Shown here: positions 46,170-55,591 of the stretch, in pieces
How the letters are laid out: every line of letters starts with the position of its first letter
Position numbering within the stretch: the first letter of the stretch is position 1
Assembly (NCBI RefSeq): GCF_000299355.1
Contig: NC_018664.1
Coordinates: forward strand, 1,051,115 to 1,115,114
Length of the DNA: 64,000 bases
Origin: Gottschalkia acidurici 9a
GTDB lineage: Bacteria; Bacillota; Clostridia; Tissierellales; Gottschalkiaceae
Reading direction: 5' to 3'
The notes under the pieces: model-generated
Told to the model about the DNA's origin: nothing
The model's database searches: none
What the model saw: the letters and a program-made list of their open reading frames with translations, nothing else
Position numbers and translations under genes: made by a program

Positions 46170-47557
46170 ATGTTCAAGAATAAAAAGTTTTACTGCATAG
46201 CACTAGCACTTATATGCGTAATGTCCTTAGCAACTAATTTCACTTATGCACTTTCAAAAAGTGATGAAGAATTTAAGGTGATTGGATATTATTCAGAAAT
46301 ATTTGATGATCCTATAGAAGGTAATATTCAATTTGATAAATTAACTCATATTATTTATGCATTCTTAATTCCTAGGGAAGATGGATCTTTAGTTGAACTT
46401 GAGAAACCTGAAAAATTAAAAGAGCTAGTAGAAAAAGGTCATGAAAATAATGTTAAAATAATAATAGCAGTAGGTGGATGGTTATATCAGAATATGCCGC
46501 TAGCACCCAACTTTGAAAAAATGGCGTCCACATATGAATCAAGAAAAGTTTTCATAGATAATTTAATGGACTTCATAGATGAATATAATGTTGATGGAGT
46601 TGAGATTGATTGGGAACATCCAACTTTAGGGCAGTCTGCTCAAAACTATGAAAGCTTAGTAGTGGAAATGAGTGATAGATTAAAAGAAAAAGGAAAATCT
46701 CTAACTGCTGCACTTAATGGAGCTTGGTCTAATACTGAAGGACCAGAGGCATCTAAAGCTATATCTGCCAAATGCTTAGAAAAGTTTGACTGGATTAGTG
46801 TTATGGCTTATGACATGAATAATGAGCAACATAGTCCAGTTTGGTTTGCTAACACTTCCATACAATACTGGTTAAATAGAAATGTTCCAAAAAGAAAAAT
46901 AGCTATAGGAATGCCATTATACGCTTTACCTAGTTGGAAACAATATAGGCATCTAGTAGAAGAAAATAGAGAAAATGCATATAAAGACTATGTAAAAGGT
47001 GATCCATTAGATTCACACTACAATGGAATAAACACAATAAAAGAAAAACTAGACTTGCACTTAAAACAGCTGGTGGGGTTATGTTATTTGATATTAATGA
47101 AGATACTCATGATGATACAAGTATTGTAAGTGCTATAGATGATACTATAAAAGAGTTTAGAAGTCAGACACAAGAAGAAATTGATAATAAAATATATTTT
47201 ACTATAGATGGACATGAACTAAAGTTTACAGACGATAGTATGGGAATGCCTTTCACGGATAAAAACAATAGGATAATGGTACCAATAAGAAAGCCTCTTG
47301 AAATGATTAACGCAGAAGTTGAATTCGATGCCAAAAGAAATAAAGCCATAGCTAAAAAAGATAGTTTACTTGTAGAAGTTCCAATAAATGAAGATTATAT
47401 TAAGGTAAATGGCAGAATAATAAATATGGATACTAAAGCTATTATAAAAGATAATAGAACTTATGTGCCTTTAAGATATGTATTTGAAGCACTTAACTAC
47501 AAAGTAGAATGGCATGGAGAAACTAAAACTGCTGTTATAACAAACTCAAATATATAG
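46170..47557 (+). pseudogene. GH18-type glycosidase with copper-amine-oxidase-like stalk domain, frameshifted
   Basis: ATG 46170 behind aggagga encodes a signal peptide (FYCIALALICVMSLATNFTYA), then a GH18 barrel with VIGYYSEIFDD, IIAVGGW, and catalytic DGVEIDWEHP near residue 149, and VMAYDMNNEQ. The frame ends at 47129 in unrelated residues. One frame over, GGVMLFDINEDTHDDTSI continues from about 47048 to a C-terminal stalk domain (IDGHELKF, RIMVPIRKPLEMI, RTYVPLRYVFEAL) ending at 47557. Adding one A to the A5 run at 47044-47048 restores a 462-residue protein. The intact form would bind wall and cleave a chitin- or peptidoglycan-like glycan. It is a frameshift mutation or a base-calling error. 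Confidence 0.85.
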
Positions 47558-47562
47558 AAATA

Positions 47563-47616
47563 AAATTAAAAGGAGTAGACTTTGAAAATTAATCTAAAGT
47601 CTACTCCTTTTAATTT
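47563..47616 (+). terminator. Terminator after the GH18-type gene
   Basis: Perfect 21-bp arms with core ggagtagacttt (47563-47583, 47596-47616) enclose a 12-base loop, with further T-rich sequence beyond. Confidence 0.88.
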
Positions 47617-47971
47617 TATTTTGAGAATATATTTTTATTAAAAAGACACTAAATAAAATAAATAACTTTTAGATATATGCAATAAATATTATGAAAAATA
47701 TAATAATTTTGCAAACTAATACAGATTGTATAATAAAAAACGGAAACCTTATAAAGGAATATAATGCAATAAAATGACTTTAAAAAAATGGAGAGATCGA
47801 TATAAACAGATTTTGCCAGAGTTATTCAGAGGATTAATAAGAAAATACTAGTAATTTTGTATACAGAATAAGTCAGACATGTACATAAAGTAATACATAC
47901 ATATTTAAAGTTTGAGGTCGGGGATAAAAACTTAGTATGATATATATAACGATAAAGTGAGAGGTGAACAT
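47617..47971 (+). other. Intergenic region upstream of the opu operon
   Basis: About 350 bases with no gene. It must hold the promoter of the betaine transporter. I see AT-rich candidates but no pair of boxes I would defend, and no recognisable riboswitch. gagaggtg at 47959-47966 is the binding site of the first gene. Confidence 0.5.
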
Positions 47972-49171
47972 ATGATTAAAGTTCAAGTTAAAAATCTAAC
48001 TAAGATATTTGGAAAAAACCCAAAACAAGCACTAAAACTTTTAGAAGAAGGAAAGACAAAAAAAGAAATTCTAAAAGAAACACAAATGACTTTAGGTGTA
48101 AATCAAGCTTGTTTCGATATATATAGTGGAGAGATTTTTGTGATTATGGGATTATCAGGAAGTGGAAAATCAACTCTTATAAGATTGATAAATCGCTTAA
48201 TAGAACCTACTACAGGAAATATTCTGATAGATGGTAAAGATTTAGCTAAAATGAATAAGAATGAGCTAAGAAGTACAAGAAGAAAAAAACTTAGTATGGT
48301 ATTTCAGAAATTTGCTTTATTTCCTCATCGTACTGTTTTAGAGAATGTAGGATATGGATTAGAGGTACAAGGAATCAATAAGAAAGATATAAGGGATAAT
48401 GCTATAAGTTCATTAAAATTAGTAGGACTAGAGGGATATGAGGAACAATATCCACAACAATTGTCTGGAGGTATGCAACAAAGGGTAGGTCTTGCAAGAG
48501 CTTTAGCAAATGATCCAGATATACTGCTAATGGATGAAGCATTTTCTGCATTAGATCCTTTAATTAGAAAAGAAATGCAAGATGAACTTATAGATCTTCA
48601 ATCTACTATGCAAAAAACTATTATATTTATAACTCATGACTTAGATGAAGCTTTAAAGATAGGTGACAGAATAGCCTTAATGAAGGATGGAGAAATTGTT
48701 CAAGTTGGAACTCCAGAAGAGATAATGACAAGTCCGGCTAATGCTTACGTTAAAAAATTTGTTGAAGATGTTGATAGATCTAAAATCCTTTCAGCTCAAA
48801 ATGTTATGATACGTGCAGAAACTATAGATATAGAAAGACATGGTCCACGCGTTGCACTGCAGCGTATGAAACAAATGGGTATTTCAAGTATTCATGTAGT
48901 TAATAAGCGAAATGAATTTTTTGGAGTTGTAACAGCAGAAGCAGCTTCTGAGGCTATTAAACAAGGTGTTAAAGATATTCATGATATTATAGATAGAAAT
49001 GCGCCTAAAGTTGATCCAGACCTAGCTTTGAGTGATTTATTTGAATTGATTTATAATACACCTGTGCCTATATCAGTAGTTCAAGATAAGATTTTAAAAG
49101 GAATAATTATTAGAGGTTCTGTTTTAGCAGCTCTTTCTGGAAATGGAAATGGGGTGAGAGTTGATGAGTAA
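47972..49171 (+). CDS. opuAA: Glycine betaine/proline ABC transporter ATP-binding protein
   Basis: The 399-residue protein starts at the ATG behind gagaggtg; an in-frame GTG at 47957 is upstream of that site. It has the long N-terminal extension with KIFGKNPKQALKLLEEGKTK typical of ProV/OpuAA, Walker A GLSGSGKSTL at residues 60-69, a Q-loop VFQKFALFPHRTVLENV, the signature LSGGMQQRVGLARAL, Walker B DILLMDEAFSALDP and HDLDEALKIGD. Two CBS domains (about 280-399) are likely to sense ionic strength. It powers osmoprotectant uptake. The permease gene overlaps its end by eight bases. Confidence 0.95.
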   Translation: MIKVQVKNLTKIFGKNPKQALKLLEEGKTKKEILKETQMTLGVNQACFDIYSGEIFVIMGLSGSGKSTLIRLINRLIEPTTGNILIDGKDLAKMNKNELRSTRRKKLSMVFQKFALFPHRTVLENVGYGLEVQGINKKDIRDNAISSLKLVGLEGYEEQYPQQLSGGMQQRVGLARALANDPDILLMDEAFSALDPLIRKEMQDELIDLQSTMQKTIIFITHDLDEALKIGDRIALMKDGEIVQVGTPEEIMTSPANAYVKKFVEDVDRSKILSAQNVMIRAETIDIERHGPRVALQRMKQMGISSIHVVNKRNEFFGVVTAEAASEAIKQGVKDIHDIIDRNAPKVDPDLALSDLFELIYNTPVPISVVQDKILKGIIIRGSVLAALSGNGNGVRVDE

Positions 49172-50006
49172 TATTCCTCAAATCCCTTTGGTTAAATGGA
49201 TAGACTTTATTGTACTATGGTTAAGAAAAAATGCACAATGGTTTTTTGAACCTATAAAAAATACTCTTAATAGTATTGTTAATACTTTAAGTGAAGCCTT
49301 AATACTCATACCACCATTCGTATTCATTATTATAATAGTACTATTTGCTATATACGTTAATAAGAAAAAGTGGGGCTTACCTATTTTTGTTTTACTTGGA
49401 TTACTATTGATAAAAAATCTTGATTACTGGGAAGACACTATGATTACACTTTCACTAATTCTAACATCAAGTTTAATCTCCATTATAATAGGTGTACCTC
49501 TTGGAATATGGATGTCAAAGAATAATATTGTAGAGTCTGTTATTACTCCAGTGCTAGACTTTATGCAAACTATGCCAGCATTTGTTTACTTAATACCTGC
49601 TGTATCATTTTTTGGAATTGGAATGGTACCTGGTGTTATCGCATCAGTGATATTTTCAATGCCTCCTGTCGTAAGATTAACTAATCTTGGAATTCGTGAG
49701 GTGTCTGAAGACTTGATAGAGGCAGCAGATGCTTTTGGATCTACTAATATACAAAAATTATTTAAGGTACAATTACCAATGGCAAAAAGTACTATTATGG
49801 CAGGAATTAATCAAACTATTATGCTAGCACTATCTATGGTTGTAGTTGCATCTATGATAGGTGCAGAAGGTCTAGGAGTAGAAGTGTTTAGAGCTGTTAC
49901 AAGAAATGAAGCTGGACAAGGATTTGCTTCGGGATTATCTATGGTGATACTTGCCATAATACTAGATCGAATTACTCAATCACTAACTAAAGAGAAAAAC
50001 TATTAA
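49164..50006 (+). CDS. opuAB: Glycine betaine/proline ABC transporter permease
   Basis: The 280-residue protein begins at ATG 49164 inside the end of the ATPase gene, behind ggggtgag. It has six to seven membrane helices and the binding-protein-dependent transport motif: GIREVSEDLIEAADAFGSTNIQKLFKVQLP (EAA loop) near residue 176, preceded by PVLDFMQTMPAFVYLIPAV, which is typical of ProW/OpuAB. The overlap means translational coupling with opuAA. The binding lipoprotein follows after 21 bases. Confidence 0.94.
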   Translation: MSNIPQIPLVKWIDFIVLWLRKNAQWFFEPIKNTLNSIVNTLSEALILIPPFVFIIIIVLFAIYVNKKKWGLPIFVLLGLLLIKNLDYWEDTMITLSLILTSSLISIIIGVPLGIWMSKNNIVESVITPVLDFMQTMPAFVYLIPAVSFFGIGMVPGVIASVIFSMPPVVRLTNLGIREVSEDLIEAADAFGSTNIQKLFKVQLPMAKSTIMAGINQTIMLALSMVVVASMIGAEGLGVEVFRAVTRNEAGQGFASGLSMVILAIILDRITQSLTKEKNY

Positions 50007-50027
50007 AATTAATTAGGGGGAAAATAT

Positions 50028-50945
50028 ATGTTTAAAAAGAATTTAAGAAATATAGGAATCCTAGTTTGTATATTCCTAACCTTAGCTGTAGCTGGATGTA
50101 GCAAAAATGATGCAAATAAAGGATCATCAGAAGGGAACTTAGAAAATAATAAGGAAAAATCATTAGCAGAGGAATTAGACTATAAGATTACAGGTATTGA
50201 TGCAGGTGCAGGGATAATGGAAGCTACTGAAAAGTGTATTGAAGATTATGGATTAGACTTTAAGGCACAAACTAGTTCAGGAGCTGTTATGACACAAGCA
50301 CTAGGGGATGCAATTGAAAATAAGAAACCTATAATAGTTACTGCTTGGACACCTCATTGGAAATTCGCTAAATACGACTTAAAATACTTGGAAGATCCAA
50401 AGGGATCTTTTGGTGGAGAGGAAAAGATTCATACAATTGCTAATTCAAAATTAAAAGAAAAGAATCCAGAGGCTTATAAGATATTAGATCAGTTTTATTG
50501 GAAAGCTGAAGATATGGAATCTGTTATGTTAGAAATAAACGATGGAAAGGATATAGATAAAGCTGTATCAGATTGGGTGAACAATAATAAAGATAAAGTA
50601 AGTGAATGGACAAAGGGAGTAGAAAAAGTAGATGGGAAAAAGGTTAAATTAGCTTATGTTGCCTGGGACTCTGAGATTGCATCTACTAATGTTATTGGTA
50701 AAGTATTAGAAGATATGGGACATGATGTTACTCTAACACAAGTTGAAGTAGGGCCTATGTGGGCTTCTGTAGCTACTGGAGATTCTGATGCTATTGTTGC
50801 AGCATGGCTGCCAGGAACACATAAGAAGTATATGATAGACTACAAGGATCAAATAGAAGACTTAGGACCAAATTTAGAAGGTGCAAAAATTGGTTTAGCA
50901 GTTCCAACATATGTAGAAATTAATTCTATTGAAGACTTAAAATAA
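50028..50945 (+). CDS. opuAC: Glycine betaine-binding lipoprotein
   Basis: The 305-residue lipoprotein has lipobox LAVAGC at about residues 20-25 and the OpuAC fold. The betaine cage tryptophans lie in VTAWTPHWKF near 105, the YVAWDSEIAS segment near 208 and AAWLPGTHKKY near 258. It catches betaine or related compatible solutes outside the membrane and delivers them to OpuAB. A three-gene operon of ATPase, permease and receptor is complete here. It is followed by a hairpin terminator. Confidence 0.94.
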   Translation: MFKKNLRNIGILVCIFLTLAVAGCSKNDANKGSSEGNLENNKEKSLAEELDYKITGIDAGAGIMEATEKCIEDYGLDFKAQTSSGAVMTQALGDAIENKKPIIVTAWTPHWKFAKYDLKYLEDPKGSFGGEEKIHTIANSKLKEKNPEAYKILDQFYWKAEDMESVMLEINDGKDIDKAVSDWVNNNKDKVSEWTKGVEKVDGKKVKLAYVAWDSEIASTNVIGKVLEDMGHDVTLTQVEVGPMWASVATGDSDAIVAAWLPGTHKKYMIDYKDQIEDLGPNLEGAKIGLAVPTYVEINSIEDLK

Positions 50946-51340
50946 GTAAGAATACAGAAAACACCTAATATATTAGACATTTAGTGTGAAGACAAAGTAA
51001 CAAAAACCCGTGAACTTTCTTGTAAAACAAAAAGTATTTACGGGTTTTTGTGTTGAATACATACTGCATCAAACTTTATTAGACGTTATCTATGCTTATA
51101 ATAAATTCAAACAATAAGAGAACTCAGTTAAAAATGCACTTCATTGACGAACTTGTAATCAAAGATTATTCTATATAGGGAAGAAACTCAGAGAAACGTA
51201 TATAATTACTTAAGTAAATTCTAGCTTTATCTATACAAACTATTAGCAAATAGGCCTCAAAATGTATTATAATTATAGTATACAAAAATACATATTCAAG
51301 GATTTATAACAAAATATTTAATAGACAGGGGCCTCAGAAA
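50946..51340 (+). other. Intergenic region between opuAC and the AI-2E family gene
   Basis: It holds the opu terminator at 51001-51050 and about 290 bases of AT-rich sequence without a gene or recognisable structure. Confidence 0.5.
51001..51050 (+). terminator. Terminator of the opu operon
   Basis: Arms caaaaacccgt and acgggtttttg are separated by a 28-base loop. The T run lies within the distal arm. Confidence 0.7.
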
Positions 51341-52330
51341 ATGCCAAAGATAATAGAAAGTGATTTTTTTAAAAAGGTAATAGCAACTCTTATTTTAATT
51401 GCAGTCCTATTCCTCATTAAAGGATTTATAGGTCTTATCCTGCTTACTATGATAGAAATTGTATTAGTACTAAAATTATCAGAGTTCATTTCAAAAATAT
51501 TCAAAAATAAGTTTAAGAACAAAAGAACAATAAATATTTTCTCGTTCATATTGCTACTAGGTATAGCTATACTATTTTTAATGTCGTTTGTACCTAGTAT
51601 AATAAATCAAGTTATACCTATAGTTAAGAGAATTAATTTCAGTGATGTTGAAAATATAGAGTTATTTTTAAAAAAATATAATATAAATTTCATTACAATA
51701 GACATGATAACTAGTCAGTTTCAGAATATTCAAAATATGATAGTAAAAATGTTATCTCAAATACAAAAAATAAGTTATAATGCATTTTTATCTATAGTAC
51801 TATCATTTGTTTTTATTTCTGATAATAACTCAATAAAGACTTTTTTAAGAAAGTTTGAAAACTGTAAATACAGCTATTACTATAATTTTTATAAAAGTTT
51901 GTCTGAAAAGTTTTCTAATTCTTTCGTAAAAGTAATAGAGGCTCAGTTAATAATAGCTCTTGTAAATGCATTGCTATCGATAATAATACTTACATTTTTC
52001 GGTTTTCCAGATGTAATGAGCTTAGGTTTTATGATATTTATATTAGGTCTAATTCCTGTTGCTGGTGTGATACTATCAACAATACCTTTATGTATAATTG
52101 CATTTCAACTAGGTGGCTTATCTAAAGTTATACTAGTCATAGTTATGATACTGATTTTACATGCATTTGAAAGTTATTTCTTAAATCCTAAGATAATGTC
52201 TACTAAAATGAAACTACCAATATTTTTGGTCTTTTTAATTTTAGTTATTTCTGAGCATTTAATGGGAACATGGGGTCTGATAATGGGAATACCGTTGTTT
52301 ACATTCATAGTAGAACTAATAACTGAATAA
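51341..52330 (+). CDS. AI-2E family transporter (TqsA/YdiK-like permease)
   Basis: The 329-residue polytopic protein has hydrophobic segments at about residues 11-50, 66-90, 140-160 and four to five more after 200. The family motifs are FFGFPDVMSLGFMIFILGLIPVAG, then ILILHAFESYFLNPKIMSTKMKLP and LMGTWGLIMGIPL. The family was named for autoinducer-2 export, but sporulating Firmicutes have several copies of varied or unknown substrate, and some clostridial members act in Na+/H+ exchange. It is a lone gene. ATG follows aggggcc at some distance. Confidence 0.83.
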   Translation: MPKIIESDFFKKVIATLILIAVLFLIKGFIGLILLTMIEIVLVLKLSEFISKIFKNKFKNKRTINIFSFILLLGIAILFLMSFVPSIINQVIPIVKRINFSDVENIELFLKKYNINFITIDMITSQFQNIQNMIVKMLSQIQKISYNAFLSIVLSFVFISDNNSIKTFLRKFENCKYSYYYNFYKSLSEKFSNSFVKVIEAQLIIALVNALLSIIILTFFGFPDVMSLGFMIFILGLIPVAGVILSTIPLCIIAFQLGGLSKVILVIVMILILHAFESYFLNPKIMSTKMKLPIFLVFLILVISEHLMGTWGLIMGIPLFTFIVELITE

Positions 52331-52334
52331 AGTA

Positions 52335-52380
52335 ATAAATAAAAATGGCCTTCTATATTTCAATTAAGAGGGCTTTATTT
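52335..52380 (+). terminator. Possible terminator after the AI-2E family gene
   Basis: gccttc pairs with gagggc, and aaataaa with tttattt, around a 14-base loop and a small bulge. Confidence 0.4.
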
Positions 52381-52578
52381 ATATAAGATTTTCTGAATAA
52401 GATCGTTTTAGTTGAATCTTTTAGGCTTATAGAGATGAGATGATATTTTATTTAAATAGAGTTTTACAAATAAATAGTTAATAAAGTGGATATGAACATT
52501 GAGTAAGTCGTTAAGAAACTTATAGGAATAATATGGAGTTGATAATGTTAGACTATAAAGAGAAAGGGGAATATAGAA

Positions 52579-54264
52579 TTGATAATAGGATTAGATGTTG
52601 GTGGAACCAATATAGATGCAGTTATAATATATAATAAGGAAATTATAAATAAAGTAAAAAAGCCGTTATATAATAATGATTTGTTACAGTCTATCTTAGA
52701 GACACTAGACGAGCTTTTGTTAGATCATGATAAATCAAAAATAGAAAGAGTAAACTTGAGTACTACAGTATGCACAAATGCTATAGTAAAAAATGAAATA
52801 TCATCTGTAGGTATGTTTATTCAAAGTGGCCCAGGACTCTTAGTAGATTTTCTAGCTTGTGGACAAGAAAACAAATTTCTAAAAGGATCTATAGATCATA
52901 GGGGAAGATTAGTAAAAGATTTAGATATGGAAGAAATAGAGGAAGGTATAAACCTATTTAAGAAAAATAATATAGAAGCTTGTGGAGTAGTCACTAAATT
53001 CTCTACTAGAAATCCAAGTTTAGAAACAGAAATTAAAGATATTACAGATAGATATTTTAGATTCACAACAACGGGACATAGTATGTCAGGAAAACTTAAT
53101 TTTCCACGTAGAGTATATACAACCTATTTAAATTCAGCGGTACATAAAACATTTAATGACTTTTCTAATAAGATAATAGAATCCTTAAGAAAACAAAATA
53201 TAAATGCACCAGTATATATACTAAAGGCTGACGGAGGAACAATGGATATTAAATATGCTGAGAAAAAGCCAGTTGAAACTATATTATCGGGTCCAGCAGC
53301 TAGCTTTATGGGAATAAGTGCTTTGCTTCCTACGGACGTTGATAGTATATTTCTAGATATAGGGGGAACCACTACAGATATATTTTTTCTAGCTGATGGA
53401 GTTCCTTTATTTGAACCATTAGGTATAAAAATAGATAAATATAATACTTTAGTAAGAAGTATATATAGCGTATCTATAGGATTAGGTGGAGATAGCAGTA
53501 TAAATGCGGAAGATGGTAAGCTGAAAATAGGACCTAAAAAAGAAGCTATACCTTATTCTTTAGGAGGAAATAACCCTACACCAACAGACGCTATGATATA
53601 TTTAGGACTCATAAATGATGGGGATAAACATAAAGCAAAAGATATTATGAATAATCTTGGAAGTGAGCTGGCAATATCAGGAGAAGATACTGCAAGGTTA
53701 ATACTAGACACTATGGCAGATATCATAAAAAGTAAAGTAGATGAACTTCTAGAAGAAATAAATAGCAAACCAGTTTATACAGTTAAAGAGGTTCTTTATG
53801 GTAGAAAAATAGAGCCAAAGCTTATAAATATAATAGGCGGACCTGCTAAAAGTTTAGTTGGAGTATTAGAAAAAAGATTTAATATACCATGTAATTATCC
53901 TGAAAATTATCATATAGCTAATGCTGTAGGAGCTGCTTTAGCAGGAACTACTAAAGATATAACTATCTTAGCAGATACAGAAAGAAAAACACTATCTATT
54001 CCAGAGCTAGATATATATAAGCAGATAAATACTAAATACAACTTAAAACTAGCTAAAAAACAAGCTGTGGAATTATTAAAAAACAGTGTAGAGTTAAGTG
54101 ATGGTACAAGTGAAAATATGAGTGATAAAGATATAGAAATAACTGAAGAAAGTAGCTTTAATATGATAGAAGGATATTATAAGACTGGAGAAAATATAAG
54201 AGTACAGGCACAGATTAAACCAGGACTTATATATAGACTAAGGAGTGAAAATAAAAATGATTAA
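52579..54264 (+). CDS. Hydantoinase/oxoprolinase A-family ASKHA protein
   Basis: The 561-residue protein starts at TTG 52579 behind aaagggg. It opens with the HyuA N-terminal signature MIIGLDVGGTNIDAVI, then STTVCTNAIV near residue 62, KADGGTMDIKYAEKKPVETILSGPAAS near 215 and FLDIGGTTTDIF near 258, an actin-like ATP-binding core. It is shorter than 5-oxoprolinase subunits and has no hydantoinase-B partner beside it. Instead the deacetylase-fold gene overlaps its end by eight bases. Family members use ATP to open cyclic amides or activate small substrates. The substrate here is unknown, and the tight coupling suggests a two-step amide-processing pathway (inference). Confidence 0.85.
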   Translation: MIIGLDVGGTNIDAVIIYNKEIINKVKKPLYNNDLLQSILETLDELLLDHDKSKIERVNLSTTVCTNAIVKNEISSVGMFIQSGPGLLVDFLACGQENKFLKGSIDHRGRLVKDLDMEEIEEGINLFKKNNIEACGVVTKFSTRNPSLETEIKDITDRYFRFTTTGHSMSGKLNFPRRVYTTYLNSAVHKTFNDFSNKIIESLRKQNINAPVYILKADGGTMDIKYAEKKPVETILSGPAASFMGISALLPTDVDSIFLDIGGTTTDIFFLADGVPLFEPLGIKIDKYNTLVRSIYSVSIGLGGDSSINAEDGKLKIGPKKEAIPYSLGGNNPTPTDAMIYLGLINDGDKHKAKDIMNNLGSELAISGEDTARLILDTMADIIKSKVDELLEEINSKPVYTVKEVLYGRKIEPKLINIIGGPAKSLVGVLEKRFNIPCNYPENYHIANAVGAALAGTTKDITILADTERKTLSIPELDIYKQINTKYNLKLAKKQAVELLKNSVELSDGTSENMSDKDIEITEESSFNMIEGYYKTGENIRVQAQIKPGLIYRLRSENKND

Positions 54265-55573
54265 AGCTAAAAATAAACTAGGAATAGTTTTCTTTCCTGC
54301 TTTTGACTGGGCTATTAGTCCAAGTCATCCAGAAAGAGAAGAAAGGCTTTTATATACACAAGATCAAATATTTGAAGAAGGAATTGAGGATATTGAGGGC
54401 ATTAAATTCTTCAATCCAGTTATAGCAGAAAAAAAAGATATAGAAAGGGTTCACTTCTGTGTACCAGATGTAGAAGAAAGACTTACAAAGTCCCATCTAG
54501 TATCTGTGGGGGGAGCTATTAGAGCTGCTCAAGCAGTGATGAATGGTGAAGTTGATAAGTCATTTGCACTTATAAGACCTCCAGGACATCATGCACATAG
54601 AGTAGTTTATGGAGATAGAGGTTTCTGTATAGTAAATATGGAAGCAATAATGATTGAAAATATGAGAAAAAATAATCCAGATTTAAGGATTGCAATAGTA
54701 GACAGTGATTGTCATCACGGAGATGGGACTCAAGATATATACTGGAATGATAAAAATACTTTATTTATTTCATTTCATCAAGATGGAAGAACATTATATC
54801 CTGGTACAGGATCTATAGATGAATTTGGAGGACCCTCGGCATATGGATATAATGTAAATATTCCCTTACCTCCAGAAACAGGAGAAGAAGGATTTGCATA
54901 TGTACTAGACAACGTAGTCTTACCTATATTAGATGAGTATAAACCAGATATAATTATAAATTCAGCTGGACAAGATAATCACTATACAGATCCAATAACA
55001 AATATGAACTTTACAGCTCAAGGATATGCTGAGTTAAGTCGTAAGTTAAATCCTGATATAGCAGTTCTTGAAGGAGGATATTCAATAGAAGGAGCCCTTC
55101 CCTATGTTAATTTAGGAATAATTTTAGCCATGGCTGGACTTGACTATTCACAAGTACATGAACATGATTATGATAAAGAAAAATTAAAGCAGAGTAGAGA
55201 TATAACAAAATATATAGAGCGAGTTTCTGAAGAAGTCTATAGCAAGTGGAAAAATCGTGACAAACTTAGAAAAGAGAAATATGAAGGTAGAGAGTATATA
55301 GAGCAATCTAGACAAATATATTACGATACTGATGGAATAACAGAAAATCAAAAACAAGTATTTTTTACATGCAATAAATGTAGTGGATTAAATACAATAA
55401 ACTCTACTAGTAGTACTAGATTTCACATACTTGCAATAACTATACCTAGAGATGCATGCTCAAGCTGCTTAGATAAGGGATATAAACTATATAAAGATAC
55501 TTTATTAGATAACTTTACAAATGTATATCTTCAAGATAAAGTTAATGATAAATATTATGCTAAATCTAAATAA
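54257..55573 (+). CDS. Histone-deacetylase-fold amidohydrolase with C-terminal CxxC/CxxC extension
   Basis: The 438-residue protein has the arginase/deacetylase site complete: PPGHHAHR with H111-H112, VDSDCHHGDG with zinc ligands D151 and H153, SAGQDNHYTDP with D240, and LEGGYS with the catalytic-type Tyr at 275. This is the class II/AcuC-like and acetylpolyamine-amidohydrolase superfamily, which removes acyl groups from amines. Beyond about residue 320 comes an unusual tail with a charged linker and CNKC (372-375) paired with CSSC (401-404), a probable zinc ribbon. The ATG at 54257 lies within the end of the hydantoinase-like gene, behind aggag. The substrate is unknown. Confidence 0.87.
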   Translation: MIKAKNKLGIVFFPAFDWAISPSHPEREERLLYTQDQIFEEGIEDIEGIKFFNPVIAEKKDIERVHFCVPDVEERLTKSHLVSVGGAIRAAQAVMNGEVDKSFALIRPPGHHAHRVVYGDRGFCIVNMEAIMIENMRKNNPDLRIAIVDSDCHHGDGTQDIYWNDKNTLFISFHQDGRTLYPGTGSIDEFGGPSAYGYNVNIPLPPETGEEGFAYVLDNVVLPILDEYKPDIIINSAGQDNHYTDPITNMNFTAQGYAELSRKLNPDIAVLEGGYSIEGALPYVNLGIILAMAGLDYSQVHEHDYDKEKLKQSRDITKYIERVSEEVYSKWKNRDKLRKEKYEGREYIEQSRQIYYDTDGITENQKQVFFTCNKCSGLNTINSTSSTRFHILAITIPRDACSSCLDKGYKLYKDTLLDNFTNVYLQDKVNDKYYAKSK

Positions 55574-55591
55574 ATTGAGGTGAGTTATATA

